DNA from: Quillaja saponaria | Taxonomy: Eukaryota; Streptophyta; Magnoliopsida; Fabales; Quillajaceae | Assembly: GCA_029379385.1 (NCBI GenBank) | Contig: CM055609.1 | Span: 5,332,001 to 5,396,000 of the forward strand | DNA length: 64,000 nucleotides | Reading direction: 5' to 3' | Shown here: positions 37,263-51,602 of the stretch, piece by piece | Numbering within the stretch: position 1 is the first letter of the stretch | Layout: each line of letters starts with the position of its first letter | Notes under the pieces: generated by a model | The model's database searches: none | Told to the model about the DNA's origin: nothing | What the model saw: the letters and a program-made list of their open reading frames with translations, nothing else | Program-made: the position numbers and the translations under genes

Positions 37263-39007
37263 TTTCTCTGTCTCTCTGTTGCTTTTGTTTGAGAGCAGGA
37301 TGTGTGTAACGCAATAAATGTTTGGCCTTTCAATATGGCGGAACTAATGAAGAATAAGCTTTGCTAAAATATTCTGTCCAAGAGGAATTGGATTTCAGAA
37401 ATTTCCGCACTTTCTCAAACTTTGACATTCACTGTCTGTCTGGTCCTGGTCTGTGGTCACGAGTGGTGGCTCAGATTAGAATCCAGAGTGCCAGACTGCC
37501 AGTAGCGGGATCCAAATAATGACTGTTTGACTTTGTCTCTAGGAGTAGTGGGAAGGAGGCGACATTTTCAATGATATAAATATAAATAAAATTCTTTTCT
37601 AGTGCGGTCCACGAAAGAAAAGGAGTTTTCATTCGTCATGTTTTTTCTTTTACTTTTTGAGCAATCCTTTGTATAATCTTTAGCGCCAAAAAAAAAAAAA
37701 AAAAATCCTTGCTGGATCTTTCAATAATTTTTTAGAGTGACTATGTACACAAGTTTTTTTTTTTTTTTCTTTTTCTTTTGGGCGCTATGGAAATTAATGT
37801 ACACAAGTTTTTTTACTCATTTGGGCAAGGGTGTATAAAAAAAAACCGTCAGCTCAGACCTAACTATTCGAACTCACCTATAACCCAATGACTTGTTAAG
37901 AATTGGTTTTACGATTAGCTTGTATTTATTTTATTCATTCTGAAATTGATAGAATGTTTGGATTGAAATTTTTTGAACTTGACAAACCTAACTTATTCAA
38001 TATTATATTTCATATGTAAATGTTAAGTTTAAATATAAAAATCACTATATAAAATATTAGATTGTAAAATTAATGTTTAAATATATATTATTATTTCATA
38101 TTTTAATTTATTTTTTAATATTAAACATCTTTAATTTGTATTAATTTAGTTAAAAAAATTAAAATTTTAAGTTTTTTTTGTAGATTATAATTTTCAACTG
38201 ACCGATCTACCAACTTTCATATTAGATGAAAATTTTATCAATCCATCGCCAAAGCACCTGACTCAAATTTTGATAAAATATTGAGTCACTCAATCAAGTA
38301 GGATTAGGTGACATTTTCCTCAACTGACCATCATGTGATACTCCCCTGCATATAGGGTCTACCTTTTTTTTCATATTAGACAGCTGCATGGAGCAAAAAT
38401 GTTTCTGCACATAGCAGCTCTCATTTATTATTGCGAAAATCACTTGTTCAACTCTTAAACAGGTGAACTAACGAAGACATAATACTTGGGTTAAGAGCTC
38501 CCAGTCTATCTTTAGAATTACAAAAATTATTAAATTTAATTTATTCTTAATGAATTTTGAATAAAATATTGTGTTTAATATCCATCTTTCATGAAAATTC
38601 AATTCATTTCAAATCATGATTTTATAAATTTTTTTTTAATTTTAAATTATCATTAAAATTGATATGATTTGTTAATAATTAAATTAAATTAGATTAAAAA
38701 TACATATATACTCTTTAATTTTACTTCTCCTCATATCCAAAACCCTTCCTTATTCTTCCTATCTCACCTCTTCCCTTATTTCTTTCCCCTTCCCTTACTC
38801 TCATTTCTCTTCCCTCCTTATAATGTATTAGACTTCTACCAATGATTTAAGTTACTTTTGCATGAATTTTTTTTTATTTTTTACTAATACAAGGATAATT
38901 TTGTAAAAGTTTTAAAATAAAATAAATTCTACTAACATAAAATAAATTCTATTAGCAATAATAATATTTTAAGCACTATAATTCAATTTAATTTATTTAA
39001 ATTCTAT
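37263..39007. other. PSD upstream region and AT-rich intergenic sequence
   Basis: The first few hundred bases should hold the decarboxylase promoter and 5' UTR. Poly(A/T) tracts occur near 37689, 37760 and 37810, and ACACAAGTTTTTTT recurs about 50 bases apart. There is no credible gene on either strand. Confidence 0.5.
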
Positions 39008-39171
39008 AAAGGGACTCACCCGGTGCACAAAGTGCTCCCCGGCTATTGCGGGGGTAGGGGGAGGGTGAGCGCACATGTACGCAGCCTTTCCCTTACATTT
39101 TTTGCAAAGAGGCTATTTCCACGCCTCGAACCCGTGACCTATAGGTCACCAAAGGAACAACTTTACCGTTG
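39008..39171 (-). mobile_element. Au-type SINE with perfect 9-bp target duplication
   Basis: Read on the minus strand, the 164-base unit has a Pol III B-box (GGGTTCGAGG) and the body segments GCCTCTTTGCAAAAAATG and GGCTGCGTAC. It ends GTGCACCGGGTGAGTCCCTTT with a short T tail. This is the arrangement I know for the angiosperm Au SINE family. It is flanked by identical AAATTCTAT copies at 38999-39007 and 39172-39180. Full-length appearance and a perfect duplication suggest a fairly recent insertion. Confidence 0.85.
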
Positions 39172-39180
39172 AAATTCTAT

Positions 39181-40309
39181 CACTTAAATAATTTGTTCCA
39201 AACATTAAAAATTAAATTGAATTAAACTCTCACATAAATTTATTTCAAACTCACCCTAAAAGATTTTAAAACAGAACTTTAATTTTCATGTACCACATAT
39301 TTTTATTTTACTTTAAATTATGCAATAAGAGAGTTCAAGGTGCATGAAAACTGCTTTTGATCTCAAGTTCCGCTAATAACATGTGTAGTTCACTTTTTTT
39401 GTCCTAAAATATGAAGAAGTTTATTAAATGACGTGTCTAGGACAGTACTGACTTAAGCCCGTTTAGGCTCATTAGACCCGTTTAGGCCCATCACTTTCCT
39501 ATACATTTTCACTCCTCTAAGATCGTACGTACACCCCCACCATTTATCCACTAACAACATGCTAGTTAAAAAACAGCTGCAAATTATTGATGGAATGGAT
39601 CAAAACATCCAAGAGTACCTATGGCTCAAACCACAATTAGGCCATTCATGAATCACGAGCAACTCCCCTTTTAATAGTTTATAACTTTCCAAAATAATGA
39701 AATGCATTATATCTTAAACCTGCTACAATGTGCAATTAAAGCTTCCACTGCCGAAGAAGTTTTTTCTTTCTTTCTCTAGCATGACTGTGTAACAAGATTA
39801 ACTTTGTGCATAACATAAAGCAGGCTTCAAATCATTTATATCATTATACTTCTATATTATTTCCAGAAAAACTGACCCTTCAGTAATGTCCAGCAACAAG
39901 GACACCAACATACAAGAATTCAGTGTTTTATCCTTGCACGCATACAATAGCCACACAAATACTGATATATAGATTTGGATGACTGGTCCAACGATAAATT
40001 CTAAGTATCCATGTTAATCAACACAGCTAAATCTAACCAAAGGAAAAGAATAGAATGCACAAGACTAGCAAATTTAACCAATCACATTAGACAGGGAAGC
40101 AAGTAGCACATTATATCAAAACAAGAGGTAGGAAAAGCAAAAATGTCATCAATTGTTGCTTGACCGAAATGTATCACATTAAACATCAAATCACTATCAT
40201 ATGTCTAAGTGAAACCAAAAACAAAAACTCCAAAACCCAATATGACATGAGAACAAGTTGAAAGGACAACTGGAAAAAAATGATGAGTTCGCAAATTCTA
40301 ACTCTCCAA
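39181..40309. other. intergenic region downstream of the eL42 gene
   Basis: AT-rich with no gene seen. The right end (roughly 40000-40309) is likely the 3' UTR of the minus-strand eL42 gene. Confidence 0.5.
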
Positions 40310-41719
<1,410 letters not shown>

Positions 41720-41870
41720 GGTGGCGGTGGCGGTGACGACGGCGGCAAGAGTTTTCGAAGAATGCTTTGCAGTGAGACCCCAACGATGAGGATGCGGAAA
41801 GAAAATATAGGCTGTAATAGTTGGCGGTGTTTAGGGTTTGGGCTAGCACGAGAAGCTTTTGTTTGGTCAT

Positions 41871-43430
41871 AGGAATTGTATATTCTCGGTTAAGGATAAT
41901 TGGTGGAATAGTATTAAAGCGGTTTTAAAAACTGTTTGGCGTCTATGGATATTTTTTTCTTGTTTTCATATTTTCTTTGGAAAAATAAAATAAAAGAGTA
42001 GAGTACAATTATCTATGGTCTCAAACTCATAAATATATTTTATTTTGTCTGGAATCACACATTTGATTGGATGAAATTCATCCAAATTATCAATTTTATA
42101 ATTAATTACCAAAATCAAAACTAAACTTTTAATTTATAAACTCATGTCATTGAGTTTGTATTATCTCATTCTTATTTTTGCCATTCAAGTCAATTAAACA
42201 ATTCTTATAAATTAGAAGAGAATAACCAGTAATGATTGGATACAATAGGAAATCCAGATAAACTGACCAATTGGACCTTCGAATGGGTGACGGACTGGAC
42301 TCGATTAAAAATCGTTTTAGTGGTTAGATGGATAAACTGGTAAAAACCAAAAGAACTAGTGTCAAAATATTAAATGTTAATATTGATCGGACTAGAAAAA
42401 ATTTTAAAGTTGATGAGCCGTCAATTTTTATTTTTATTTTTTTAGGTAAGAATAATAGAAAAATATATAGGGTACCTATACTTTTTGACAAAATTCTAAA
42501 AAAAGATTGTACTAAAAAATAATTGAACTCAAAACTTACTTAGTAAGCATTGGTATAACTTACCACAAAACCAAGTTACAATTTATATTAAATTGTGTAT
42601 ACATATAAATTTATTAAACGAGTTAACTTGCTAGTTTACGAGCCGAGCTTTATAAATGTTGAGTTTAGCTCATTTTGTTAAATGAGCTCAAAATAAAACT
42701 CAATATCGACTTATTGAGAAAATGAGTCAAGCTCGATCAAAGTTCTTAACGATTAGCTCAAGAGCTAGCTTGGCTCATTATCACCTCTATTAACTATATA
42801 TATGTCGGAATCAAAGCTAAAAGTTATTTCGATAATAGTCACGATCATGTACAATAATATAAATTTACTCTAATAAGGACTGTTAAGGAACCATGTTAAT
42901 GATATATATATATATCTTAACAAATTGAAAGAAAACTTCATTTTTCTTATAAGATTTATAACTTGTCGATAGGAATATATTTTGTTTAAGTTATGGTTAA
43001 AATTAATTAATTAATTATGATTGGACGAAGAGTTTCAAGCTTTGTCAATGTATTATGTAAATATAAGTTATACTCATGTTATTACATATAATATATTAGC
43101 AAATTCTAAAACTATTTTGAAATTTTGAAAAAAATAAAATAAATCATATTAGATCAAAATTCTAATCATTTAATTAAAAATAAATTAAGTTTCAAAATTA
43201 TAATTTTATTCATATTTTAAATATTAAGAATGTATGACAATATTAAAATTTTAATAATTATAAGGGTAAGATAAAAAATAAAAATATTTTTTTAAGTATT
43301 TTTGATATATTGTATAGATATATAGATGTAATTAGAGTGCCACAAAATAAACCCTTTGCAAACAAAAAAATATGTACTTTTACTAAATAGAAAGTTACCA
43401 CCATCATTCGGGAAAACTCCGAAGCTGAAG
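41871..43430. other. AT-rich intergenic region with decayed repeat
   Basis: Head-to-head interval between the eL42 and PRP4 genes. At about 42600-42790, sequence rich in GAGCTC and CGAGCC-like words (GAGCCGAGC, AAATGAGCTC, CAAGAGCTAGCTTGGCTC) resembles a decayed plant DNA-transposon end, but I could not find a paired terminus. Otherwise nothing is seen. Confidence 0.4.
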
Positions 43431-43439
43431 GAGAAAATA

Positions 43440-43537
43440 CGCAGAGGGGCTCCAAGCTTAGCTAGCTCAACTCCCTTTTGCTTTCCACCACCATCTTCTA
43501 GCGTAATTTCCTGCCGTTCGTGAATTCTCCGGTGGAG
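43440..43537 (+). other. noncoding first exon of the PRP4 gene (inferred)
   Basis: A relatively GC-rich stretch ending GGTGGAG before a GTAAGT donor. The first coding exon begins at an acceptor (CTAG) at 45052-45054, four bases before the ATG. This implies a 5' UTR intron of about 1.5 kb. The exon start is uncertain. Confidence 0.5.
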
Positions 43538-45058
43538 GTAAGTCGACAGTGTCCTTCTCTTTCTTTGATTTTCTTCTGTTTCATAATATACACAACTTTT
43601 ATGGTCCAGAAGCACCGGACTGGTGATTTGCACTTCCCTTCGATTTCTTTGGTTCTGTATGTCCTATGTTTCTTTGTAATAAGACATAAACGGAAAAGTG
43701 ACGAAGAAAAAAGCGTATTTTTAAGGGAAGAATGAACTGGAACTGGCTAGCTTATGCTATGCTATGTGTCTTTTTGGTGATGAGTTTGTTACCAGGAAAC
43801 TTCAACTTGGAATGCAACCAGATTTTTTTGAGTATTGGGTCATGTGTGATTGAGAATGTATGGTCATGGGACTGCATTGCTTATTGCATGATAGATGTTT
43901 GATAAAATGTTTGGCAGTGTTTGCTTATTTTACATCATTTTTTACAATTCCTATATGTAAACCTAGAATTTGGTTGGTTGGGGTTTTTTTGTTTGATTAA
44001 AATAATTCTAGTAACTTCTCTTCAAGTTTTTAATATGTCTATATTCACAGTTTGTGTTGCTTGAACTTATCTCTTGATTGAGAAAAAAAGAATAAATCAA
44101 ATGAATGTGGGATTTTTTTTTTTGTCGGTTGCTCTTAAAGAAAATTTCATCCTTCTTCAAGGAGTCAAGGCCCACGCCTGTTCAGATTATTGTGAATAAT
44201 TCTATAGCTTTTTATGGCTTTCTCCAAGTTCATTAACTGGCTAAGTTCGTCAACAAGAGATTTTTCTCCATATTTTGTTTTTTCATGTGTAATTTCTTCG
44301 CGCATGTAGTTGTCTTTCATATTATTTAAAGTTCAAAAGTGTGATATTGTGAAGTAAGCAATTAATCAAAATTTATTTTTGTAGGTTAATTTAATTTTTC
44401 CTAACATTAAAATTTATTAGAATCCTATCGATTATAGATAGGTTGTTCTATTCATGATAATTCAGTGAAAAACTGAATTAAATAAAAACTAAATTAAATG
44501 AACCGAATTGAATCCTTCCAAGAATTGATTCAAGCATAGTTTCTGGTTGTAAAATAAAATTTTGATGTGTGTAAATTTACACACTCTGATGTAAGTGGCT
44601 ACATACAGATGTGGACACTGGACAGTATAATATTTATCATGGTTTTGTCTTTATTATTTATTTTTCGCTTTTTGGGGTACACTAAATTTATTTTAGAATT
44701 TTGGACATTAGATTTGGTTTCTTTTGTTCAACTAGCCTTTCTGAAATTTGGAAAATACTTTTGCTTTGGTCTATTTCTACATAATAATTATTTTCTAATA
44801 ACTTATAGAATTGACCCCTTGGAACTTGCTGAGATCAACTGATTTGAAGTATCTTCAAGTGTTCTAATTTTTTTTTAGTTATTTGGCTTGATAACTGAAG
44901 CAATAATAGTATATAAGCTTCTGCATGTGCATCATGTCTTCTTTGTACATATATCTAGCCTGGTTGCTGAACCATTAGAGGACAATGCCAATCTTTAACT
45001 TGGCATTTAGTTTCACTGTGTAAACTTTAAATTTTTTTGGTTCCCTTTTGCTAGGATC

Positions 45059-48000
45059 ATGACAGCTGAAGAGGACAGCACCATATCGGTTTCTCTTGCA
45101 GAATCCTCTATTTCAGTCTCCAATGGTGAAACCCTGGTTTCTGCTGTTCATCCTACACCGTCTCAACCAGTACAACCTTTGATTCCACCGGTGGTTCCGT
45201 CTCCTGTGCCTCCTATTGCTCCTGTTCCTACCATTCAGCCTCCCCCAGTTATCCTCCCACTGGCACCTATTCCTGTCCGTCCACCTGTTATTAGGGCACC
45301 TGTGCTGCAAAATGGCGATAGAAGAATGAGCGACTCTGATTCAGACCATGATGACACATTGCCCACCAGGAGTAACCAAGGCACTGGGGAATATGAGATA
45401 TCGGAAGAGAGTAAGCAGGTGAGAGAACGGCAGGAAAAAGCAATGCAAGAACTCATGATGAAGAGGCGTGCTGCTGCTCTTGCAGTTCCTACCAATGACA
45501 TGGCTGTTCGAGCTCGTCTTCGCCGACTTGGTGAGCCCATAACCCTTTTTGGTGAAAGGGAGATGGAGAGAAGGGACAGGTTGCGGATGATTATGGCAAA
45601 GCTGGATGCTGAAGGTCAATTGGAAAAGCTGATGAAAATTCATGAGGAGGAAGAGGCTGCAGGTATTGCAAGAGAGGATGCTGACGAAGAAACAATTCAA
45701 TATCCCTTTTACACAGAAGGTTCGAAAGCTCTCTTGGATGCTAGAATTGATATCGCAAAGTATTCTTTTTCTAGAGCAGCTTTGCGTCTTCAACGTGCAA
45801 GGAGAAAAAGGGATGATCCAGATGAAGATATGGATGCAGAGTTGGATTGGGCTCTGAAGCAGGCTGGTAGTTTGGTTCTTGATTGTAGTGAGTTTGGAGA
45901 TGATCGAGCACTTTTTGGTTGTTCCTTCTCACCAGATGGAAATATGCTTGCTACCTGGTATTTCTCCTTATGCAAAATGCACATCTTGGATCCTGCAGAC
46001 CCCCCTTTCCCCCACCCAAAAAAAAGAAGAGAAGATTCTCCCCCCATTTTCTGGAGTGAAATCTTCTGACTTTTCCCCTTACGAAATGCAAAATTGGCAA
46101 TTGGAAGTATTTTCTTGTTTACAAAAGTTAACTTCCCAAAGTAATTAGTTTGGTTGGGGGTTATCCCTCTCTGTTTTTATTTTGGCTTTTCCTCTTGATT
46201 TCTTTAGATTTAGTTGTATTCTATTCTTTTTTCTTTTTGCTCAGTAGTGAACTTGAGTTGCAAACTTGCTGGTGCTTTCTAGTAGATATTGCTGCATATT
46301 AAAAAAATGGTCGTCCCCCTCTTTTTCCTGGATATAAGGAATAAATGTCATAGTGGAAAATTTAGGTGCCGTGGGATTTAGGATTTCTTTCTACACTGAA
46401 ACACCGAGACGGTCTTCATCATGTGCCAATTCATTAGATTGCATATATGATGGATTCAATTCTAACCAGATTTATTTTGTGTTTTGCTTTTTTAGTTCTT
46501 TAAGTGGAGTTGCTAAACTATGGAGCATGCCTCAAGTTAAAAAGGCTTCTACCTTAAAGGGGCACACCATGCATGCTACTGATGTAGCTTATTCTCCTGT
46601 GCACAACCATATAGCAACTGCCTCTGTTGACCGGACTGCAAAGTTGTGGAATGCTGAAGGATCTCTATTGAAGACATTTGAAGGTCATCTTGACCGTCTT
46701 GCACGCATTGCCTTCCATCCATCAGGGAACTACCTGGGCACAGCTAGCTTTGACAAGACATGGCGATTATGGGACCTAGGGACAGGGGAGGAGTTGCTTC
46801 TTCAAGAAGGCCATAGTAGGAAAGTATATGGAATAGCGTTTCACCATGATGGATCATTAGCAGCATCTTGTGGGATGGATGCACTGGCTCGTGTTTGGGA
46901 CCTTCGTAGTGGGAGAAGTATTCTTGCTTTGGAAGGCCATGTTAAGCCGGTGAGGCATTTCGGATTCTCTTCTCTCTCTCTCCCCATCTCCCTGTCCTTT
47001 CTCAGAAAACATAAGCATAAAAACTTGCCTGTATACCCATGCATTTCTTGCCATTCTTCTTTCATGGTATTCTGATTTTATGTGATATATTTACATAAGG
47101 TGGCCTAAATTACGATCTACTTCTCAGGTTCTGGGCGTCAGTTTTTCACCTAATGGTTATCATTTAGCCACAGGTGGTGAAGACAACACATGCCGCATTT
47201 GGGATTTGAGGAAGAAGAAATCTTTGTATGTCATTCCTGCCCACTCAAAATTGATATCGCAAGTGAAATTTGAACCTCAAGAGGGTTACTATTTGGTAAC
47301 TGCCTCATATGACATGACAGCCAAGGTATTATTCCTTTCCAGCACATATTGTGCAAAGAAATAATTTGAGATATTAGTTTATTCAGAAGTAATATTTCAT
47401 CATGTATATACCTTTCAGGTTTGGTCAGCCCGTGATTTTAAGCCTGTCAAGACATTATCAGGTCACGAAGGGAAGGTTTTGTCTGTGGATATTACTGGAG
47501 GTAGGTTTTCCATCTCTGAAAAGGTGAAACATATGCCATTCTTCTGATTATATATATCTTTTTGTCCATATGAGAATTTTTCTGTGAACCTATATCCTGT
47601 TTTATGAAAATTAAATTGAAAACTTAATTACCAGGTGAATCTTACAAGTGGTGGTATGGTTTGAAGTATTTAACTATTGCCCAATAACTTGCAGTGTATT
47701 CTCGTTTAGAAGCAAAGATGTTTGGTTATAAGATACTTCCTCTTTCTAAGGGGGTTTCTGACAAACTAAAATGCTGGAAAACTACATGTACAAATTAGAT
47801 AGGTTAGAGTTAAGTTGTTCAATAATTCATAACATCAAAAGTTCAGCTTCCTAATGTATTTTGGAGCAAAAGCTAGTTCAGTAAAGTTCCAGTTTGTGGC
47901 TTTTATCATGTTTCTACTGTGAATCACTGAACCAGAATACTAGTTTGGTAATCCCTGAAAGATTTCTTTCAAGTTTGATTATTTTTTACTGGCAACTGGC

Positions 48001-48743
48001 AAGAACTATCTGTTAATGTCATAGGAATCAAATAATCAACTAAAGCTCGTGGCATAGTTTGAAGTTTCTATTGTTATCCCGTTTCTCCTTCGCTTCCTAC
48101 TTTCTTCTTTTCCAACTCAACTCAGCCTTAAATCCCAAAATTGTTGGTTGGCTTCATGAATCATTTTCCAGCTCCTCATTTTTTTCTTCTAAAAATACAT
48201 TATTAGACCTTTGATTTTCTTTCAATTGTGATGCTTTATTTTTTTACGTGAACAATCTTATTTATTTGCACCTGCTCCAATATCAAGCAAGTAACTCTCA
48301 ATTGTCACAATTTTAAATCAGCTCTGTCAAGTCAAATTTTGCTGCTGTATGGTTTTTGCTTTAAACGATCCAGCTTGCTGTTATAAGTTGGTTGCACAAA
48401 CAATGAAAAATATTTTGTTTTTGCAACTTGATTGGATTCAATTATGTCTTTATTTATGGCCATAACAATGCTGAGATCTTTTATACAAAAAGAAAATGAA
48501 ACAAAAAGGAAGGTTCTTTTATTGAATGTTGTTTCAGTTTGCAAGAGAGATTTGATATTCTTCTCAATATATGCCATCTAGGCACTTAGGTTCAATCTTA
48601 TTGGTAAAATATTTTGAAGAGTGATCTATCTGACTGAAGTTGCATTGGCAGATGGACGTAATATTGCCACTGTCTCCCATGATCGCACTATAAAGCTGTG
48701 GTCCAGTAGCGGGAACAATGAGCAAGCTATGGATGTTGACTGA
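45059..48743 (+). CDS. PRP4: U4/U6 small nuclear ribonucleoprotein PRP4-like (LACHESIS type)
   Basis: WD40 protein of the U4/U6 di-snRNP and tri-snRNP, needed for spliceosome assembly; the Arabidopsis homologue is LACHESIS. Exons 45059-45957, 46496-46949, 47128-47325, 47419-47500 and 48652-48743 give 574 residues. The N-terminus is Ser/Pro-rich with a long P/V/I-rich stretch (about residues 30-85). The PRP4/SFM motif is at about 148-180 (VRARLRRLGEPITLFGERE). Seven WD-type blades follow from about residue 280, with WD ends such as AKLWSM, AKLWNA, WRLWDL, ARVWDL, CRIWDL, AKVWSA and IKLWSS. It ends QAMDVD. All junctions are in phase and no lesion is seen. Confidence 0.96.
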
Positions 48744-49359
48744 GTCACTCTGATAATCTGTGGGAGGATAACTTGGTGGTAAGAACTGGTGGCATCTTCA
48801 GTGCTTGTCATTTCATTCAAGAACTCTGTTGGTGAAAAGCACAATGGTCTATGGCTTTGATGCGAGTCTTGGAACACCATTTCAAACAAGTGAATGAATG
48901 ATCCTGAGCGATCGAAAAACAAAGAATTACTAATTATATTTTAAGAGAGGCCCCCACGCCAACCTTAGAGGCTACTTAGGAGTCAATGAGACTGTAATCA
49001 TCCACAAGGAGGATTAAAGTATTACTGTTTTGTCAAATTCAATGTTAATGTGCCACATATTGTGTATTTGTTCTTCTTCGCCTGTTCAGTCTGCATGGAG
49101 TCAATTTGTAAATCCATTCGGGCAGATTCTAAAACAAAAGAAAAATCAAGGAGTACTTCTGCTGTCTGTCTCCCTCATTGTGTTGCAAAAATGGTGTCTT
49201 CGTAAATTTTAGCGAGAAAAAAAAGGTTGAAATTTGTCAATTCTTTGTAAAATAACATAATTCAGCTAGTAAAGAACAAATTTTTTGATTGGACAGGCTA
49301 CATGTTAAAATTAGCAAATAATTAAAAAAAATAAAATTCCTAACTTCATAAAGAAAAAA
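48744..49359. other. PRP4 3' UTR and flank
   Basis: The first roughly 500 bases probably form the PRP4 3' UTR. The sequence becomes AT-rich toward the transposon at 49369. No other gene. Confidence 0.5.
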
Positions 49360-49368
49360 TAAAAACTT

Positions 49369-50060
49369 AGGTCAATTGCACTTCTCCACTTGGAACCACA
49401 CTAGTAGTAATGTCCCTCCACTTTTATAGATTTGAGCACATACCATATATTTAAACTTATTTTATAAATAATCCAAATCATTCAGTTAACTTTAATAAAA
49501 AATGATTAAAAAGATTAATTAACCATTTTAAATATTATAACATATTTTTCTGAAAGATGATAAAAACATAAAATGATCATTTGCAAAGAGTTAAAGAAGA
49601 AAATATATATTTTTTATCACTAGACTAATCCCTTGCATAAAGATATTGTTTTAGAAGTATATTTTGTTGAAGTTGATTGAACATTCTAGTATATATGAAG
49701 AGGAACAAATACAGAAAATGAACTGGCAATGATGATTTTGAATTAAAAAGAATCAAGTTTTTTATTGAATATAATTTATGTTATGTGTTCATAACGGCTT
49801 TAATTTAGTTAAAATAGGTTTTACGAAGAAAAAAAATTCAATTGGAGGGGTTGAAGATGAAGTGCAGAGCTTTTCAAATTGAAGTTGGAGGGGTAATTTG
49901 GTCTTTTTAATTATTTACTGTTAAATTTAATCATAATTTGGAGGATTTGGACTATTTACAAAATAAGTTTAAATATAGGGTGGAAAGTGCTAAAATTTAT
50001 AGAAATATGTGTAAATTGCTATTAGAGTGGTAGTTTGAGGTGGAAAACTGCAATTCACCC
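49369..50060. mobile_element. Mutator-like MITE with about 160-bp inverted repeats
   Basis: The left arm starts AGGTCAATTGCACTTCTCCAC. The right arm, reverse complemented, starts GGGTGAATTGCAGTTTTCCAC. The two stay alignable for about 160 bases, sharing TATATTTAAACTTATTTT and AAATAATCC/AAATAGTCC-like blocks. The element is flanked by perfect 9-bp repeats TAAAAACTT (49360-49368 and 50061-50069), the target-duplication size of Mutator-like elements. No transposase frame is present in 692 bases. It ends about 1.5 kb before the carrier ATG, next to the carrier's likely transcription start. Confidence 0.8.
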
Positions 50061-50069
50061 TAAAAACTT

Positions 50070-51602
50070 TATCGGGTACTGCATAGAGGAGTCCGGATCC
50101 GGATCGCTGTTAGGGGCGGGCTGTCGGGTGCAAATGCGAATTTCTCAAAGAAACTTTCTTCGCAGTTCAGAGCTGAATTCTCCTCTTCTTCCCCTGTCCT
50201 ATATTGTCACTCAAACCAGAGCATGATGGTAGCAATCTCCATTTAGCTCAATCTATATTCCTCAACTCTGGTGTTACTTCTATAAAGAAAGCGGCTGATG
50301 GGTCTTATTCATTTACGCATTCCAAGCTTAATACGCACTAGAAAGTAGGAAGTTAATCTGCTTCACTGGTGGTGCGACTTCGATTGCAAATTTGCTATAC
50401 TGCTTGAGTTGGTAATCTTCAATATAGAGGTATTGGAAGCACACTGTATATCTGTCAGTTTATGACTTTATTCTTAGTTATCTTGATTACTCCTATTATT
50501 TTACTTAATTGTGACTATTGTAGGTACTGGGTTTGTTCCAATTAATTATAGAATGCTCAAAGTGAACTGACAGCCAAAAAAAGTAGTTTTTTTTTTAAAG
50601 GTTTTTAGTTGATTTAAATGAAAATGGACTAAGGGGGATTGTTTAGATAGAGGGAGGGATGGGGACTATGGGAAAGAGGTACTAAGGAATCTGGGGGACA
50701 GCCATGTAAACAATCATCCGTTTTCAAGTTATCAACTTTATGCATTTTCAAGTTATCATCTTATAGGATATAGTTTCTGGGCTCACGAACTAAAAACATT
50801 TTCTGAAATTGAAAATGGAAACTTTTTAAGGATATGAAACGAGAAAGTTAAAAACTGTGCCAACCAAAAGCAGCGACTTTTAGGAGGGCATAAGGATCAG
50901 TAAGGGGAAGAAACAATTAGAATGAAAAAAAAAAAAAGGAACAACAGAGGGATCTCTTTCATCCGTTTCCCATATCTAGCAATTTCATTTTTGGGTATTA
51001 GTTGGTATACTATTCACATTACATAAGAGTGTTTGAAATAAAGAGCGATGATGAGAATTAGGCCCAAAAGAGCTGTGCAAAGTTGCTTGTCAGCCATTTT
51101 CTGTATATACCAAAGGTTTTCCGTTAACAAATCACTTTGGCTACACTTAGCTAGTTAGCTTAATGCACTACTGGACTACTTTTTTGTTTGATGAATAATG
51201 AGTAAATATCATATAAGTGTTGTAGTCCTGCCAAAACATCCCGTCTCCCTGTATCACTGGCCCAACAAGCACTATAGTCGATAAAATCTGAATTTTCTCT
51301 TTTTTTTGTGATGTATTTCATGGCGAGTTTGCTGTAGACTTGGAATCTGTTTTGGCTGGTTGATAAATTGGTAACTTAGTTGATCAGACTTCTTTTGAAA
51401 ATATGGGTGTTTTAAGGTAGTTATAATAAATGGATGACATTTAGGGTTGAGTTTAGTATTACTGCTGGTAAATGCCATTTGGATCTATCCCGCTATTGCC
51501 TTATAGTATCCATGTGCCAAACAAGGTCGGTAGTTTTTGATTTCTTGTTCGTGCATAACACACCGTCAAGTTTCATATGCTTGCAATCTTCTTTGTGCTC
51601 AG
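50070..51602 (+). other. probable 5' UTR exon(s) and intron of the mitochondrial carrier gene
   Basis: The carrier ATG at 51603 sits directly after an acceptor (GTGCTCAG), so at least one noncoding exon must lie upstream. The GC-richer stretch at about 50085-50225 is the likeliest place. The donor could not be fixed. The rest looks intronic. Confidence 0.45.

Noticed and set aside
45341..45793. 150-codon minus-strand frame opposite PRP4
   Set aside because: Antisense shadow of the large PRP4 exon; no similarity of its own.
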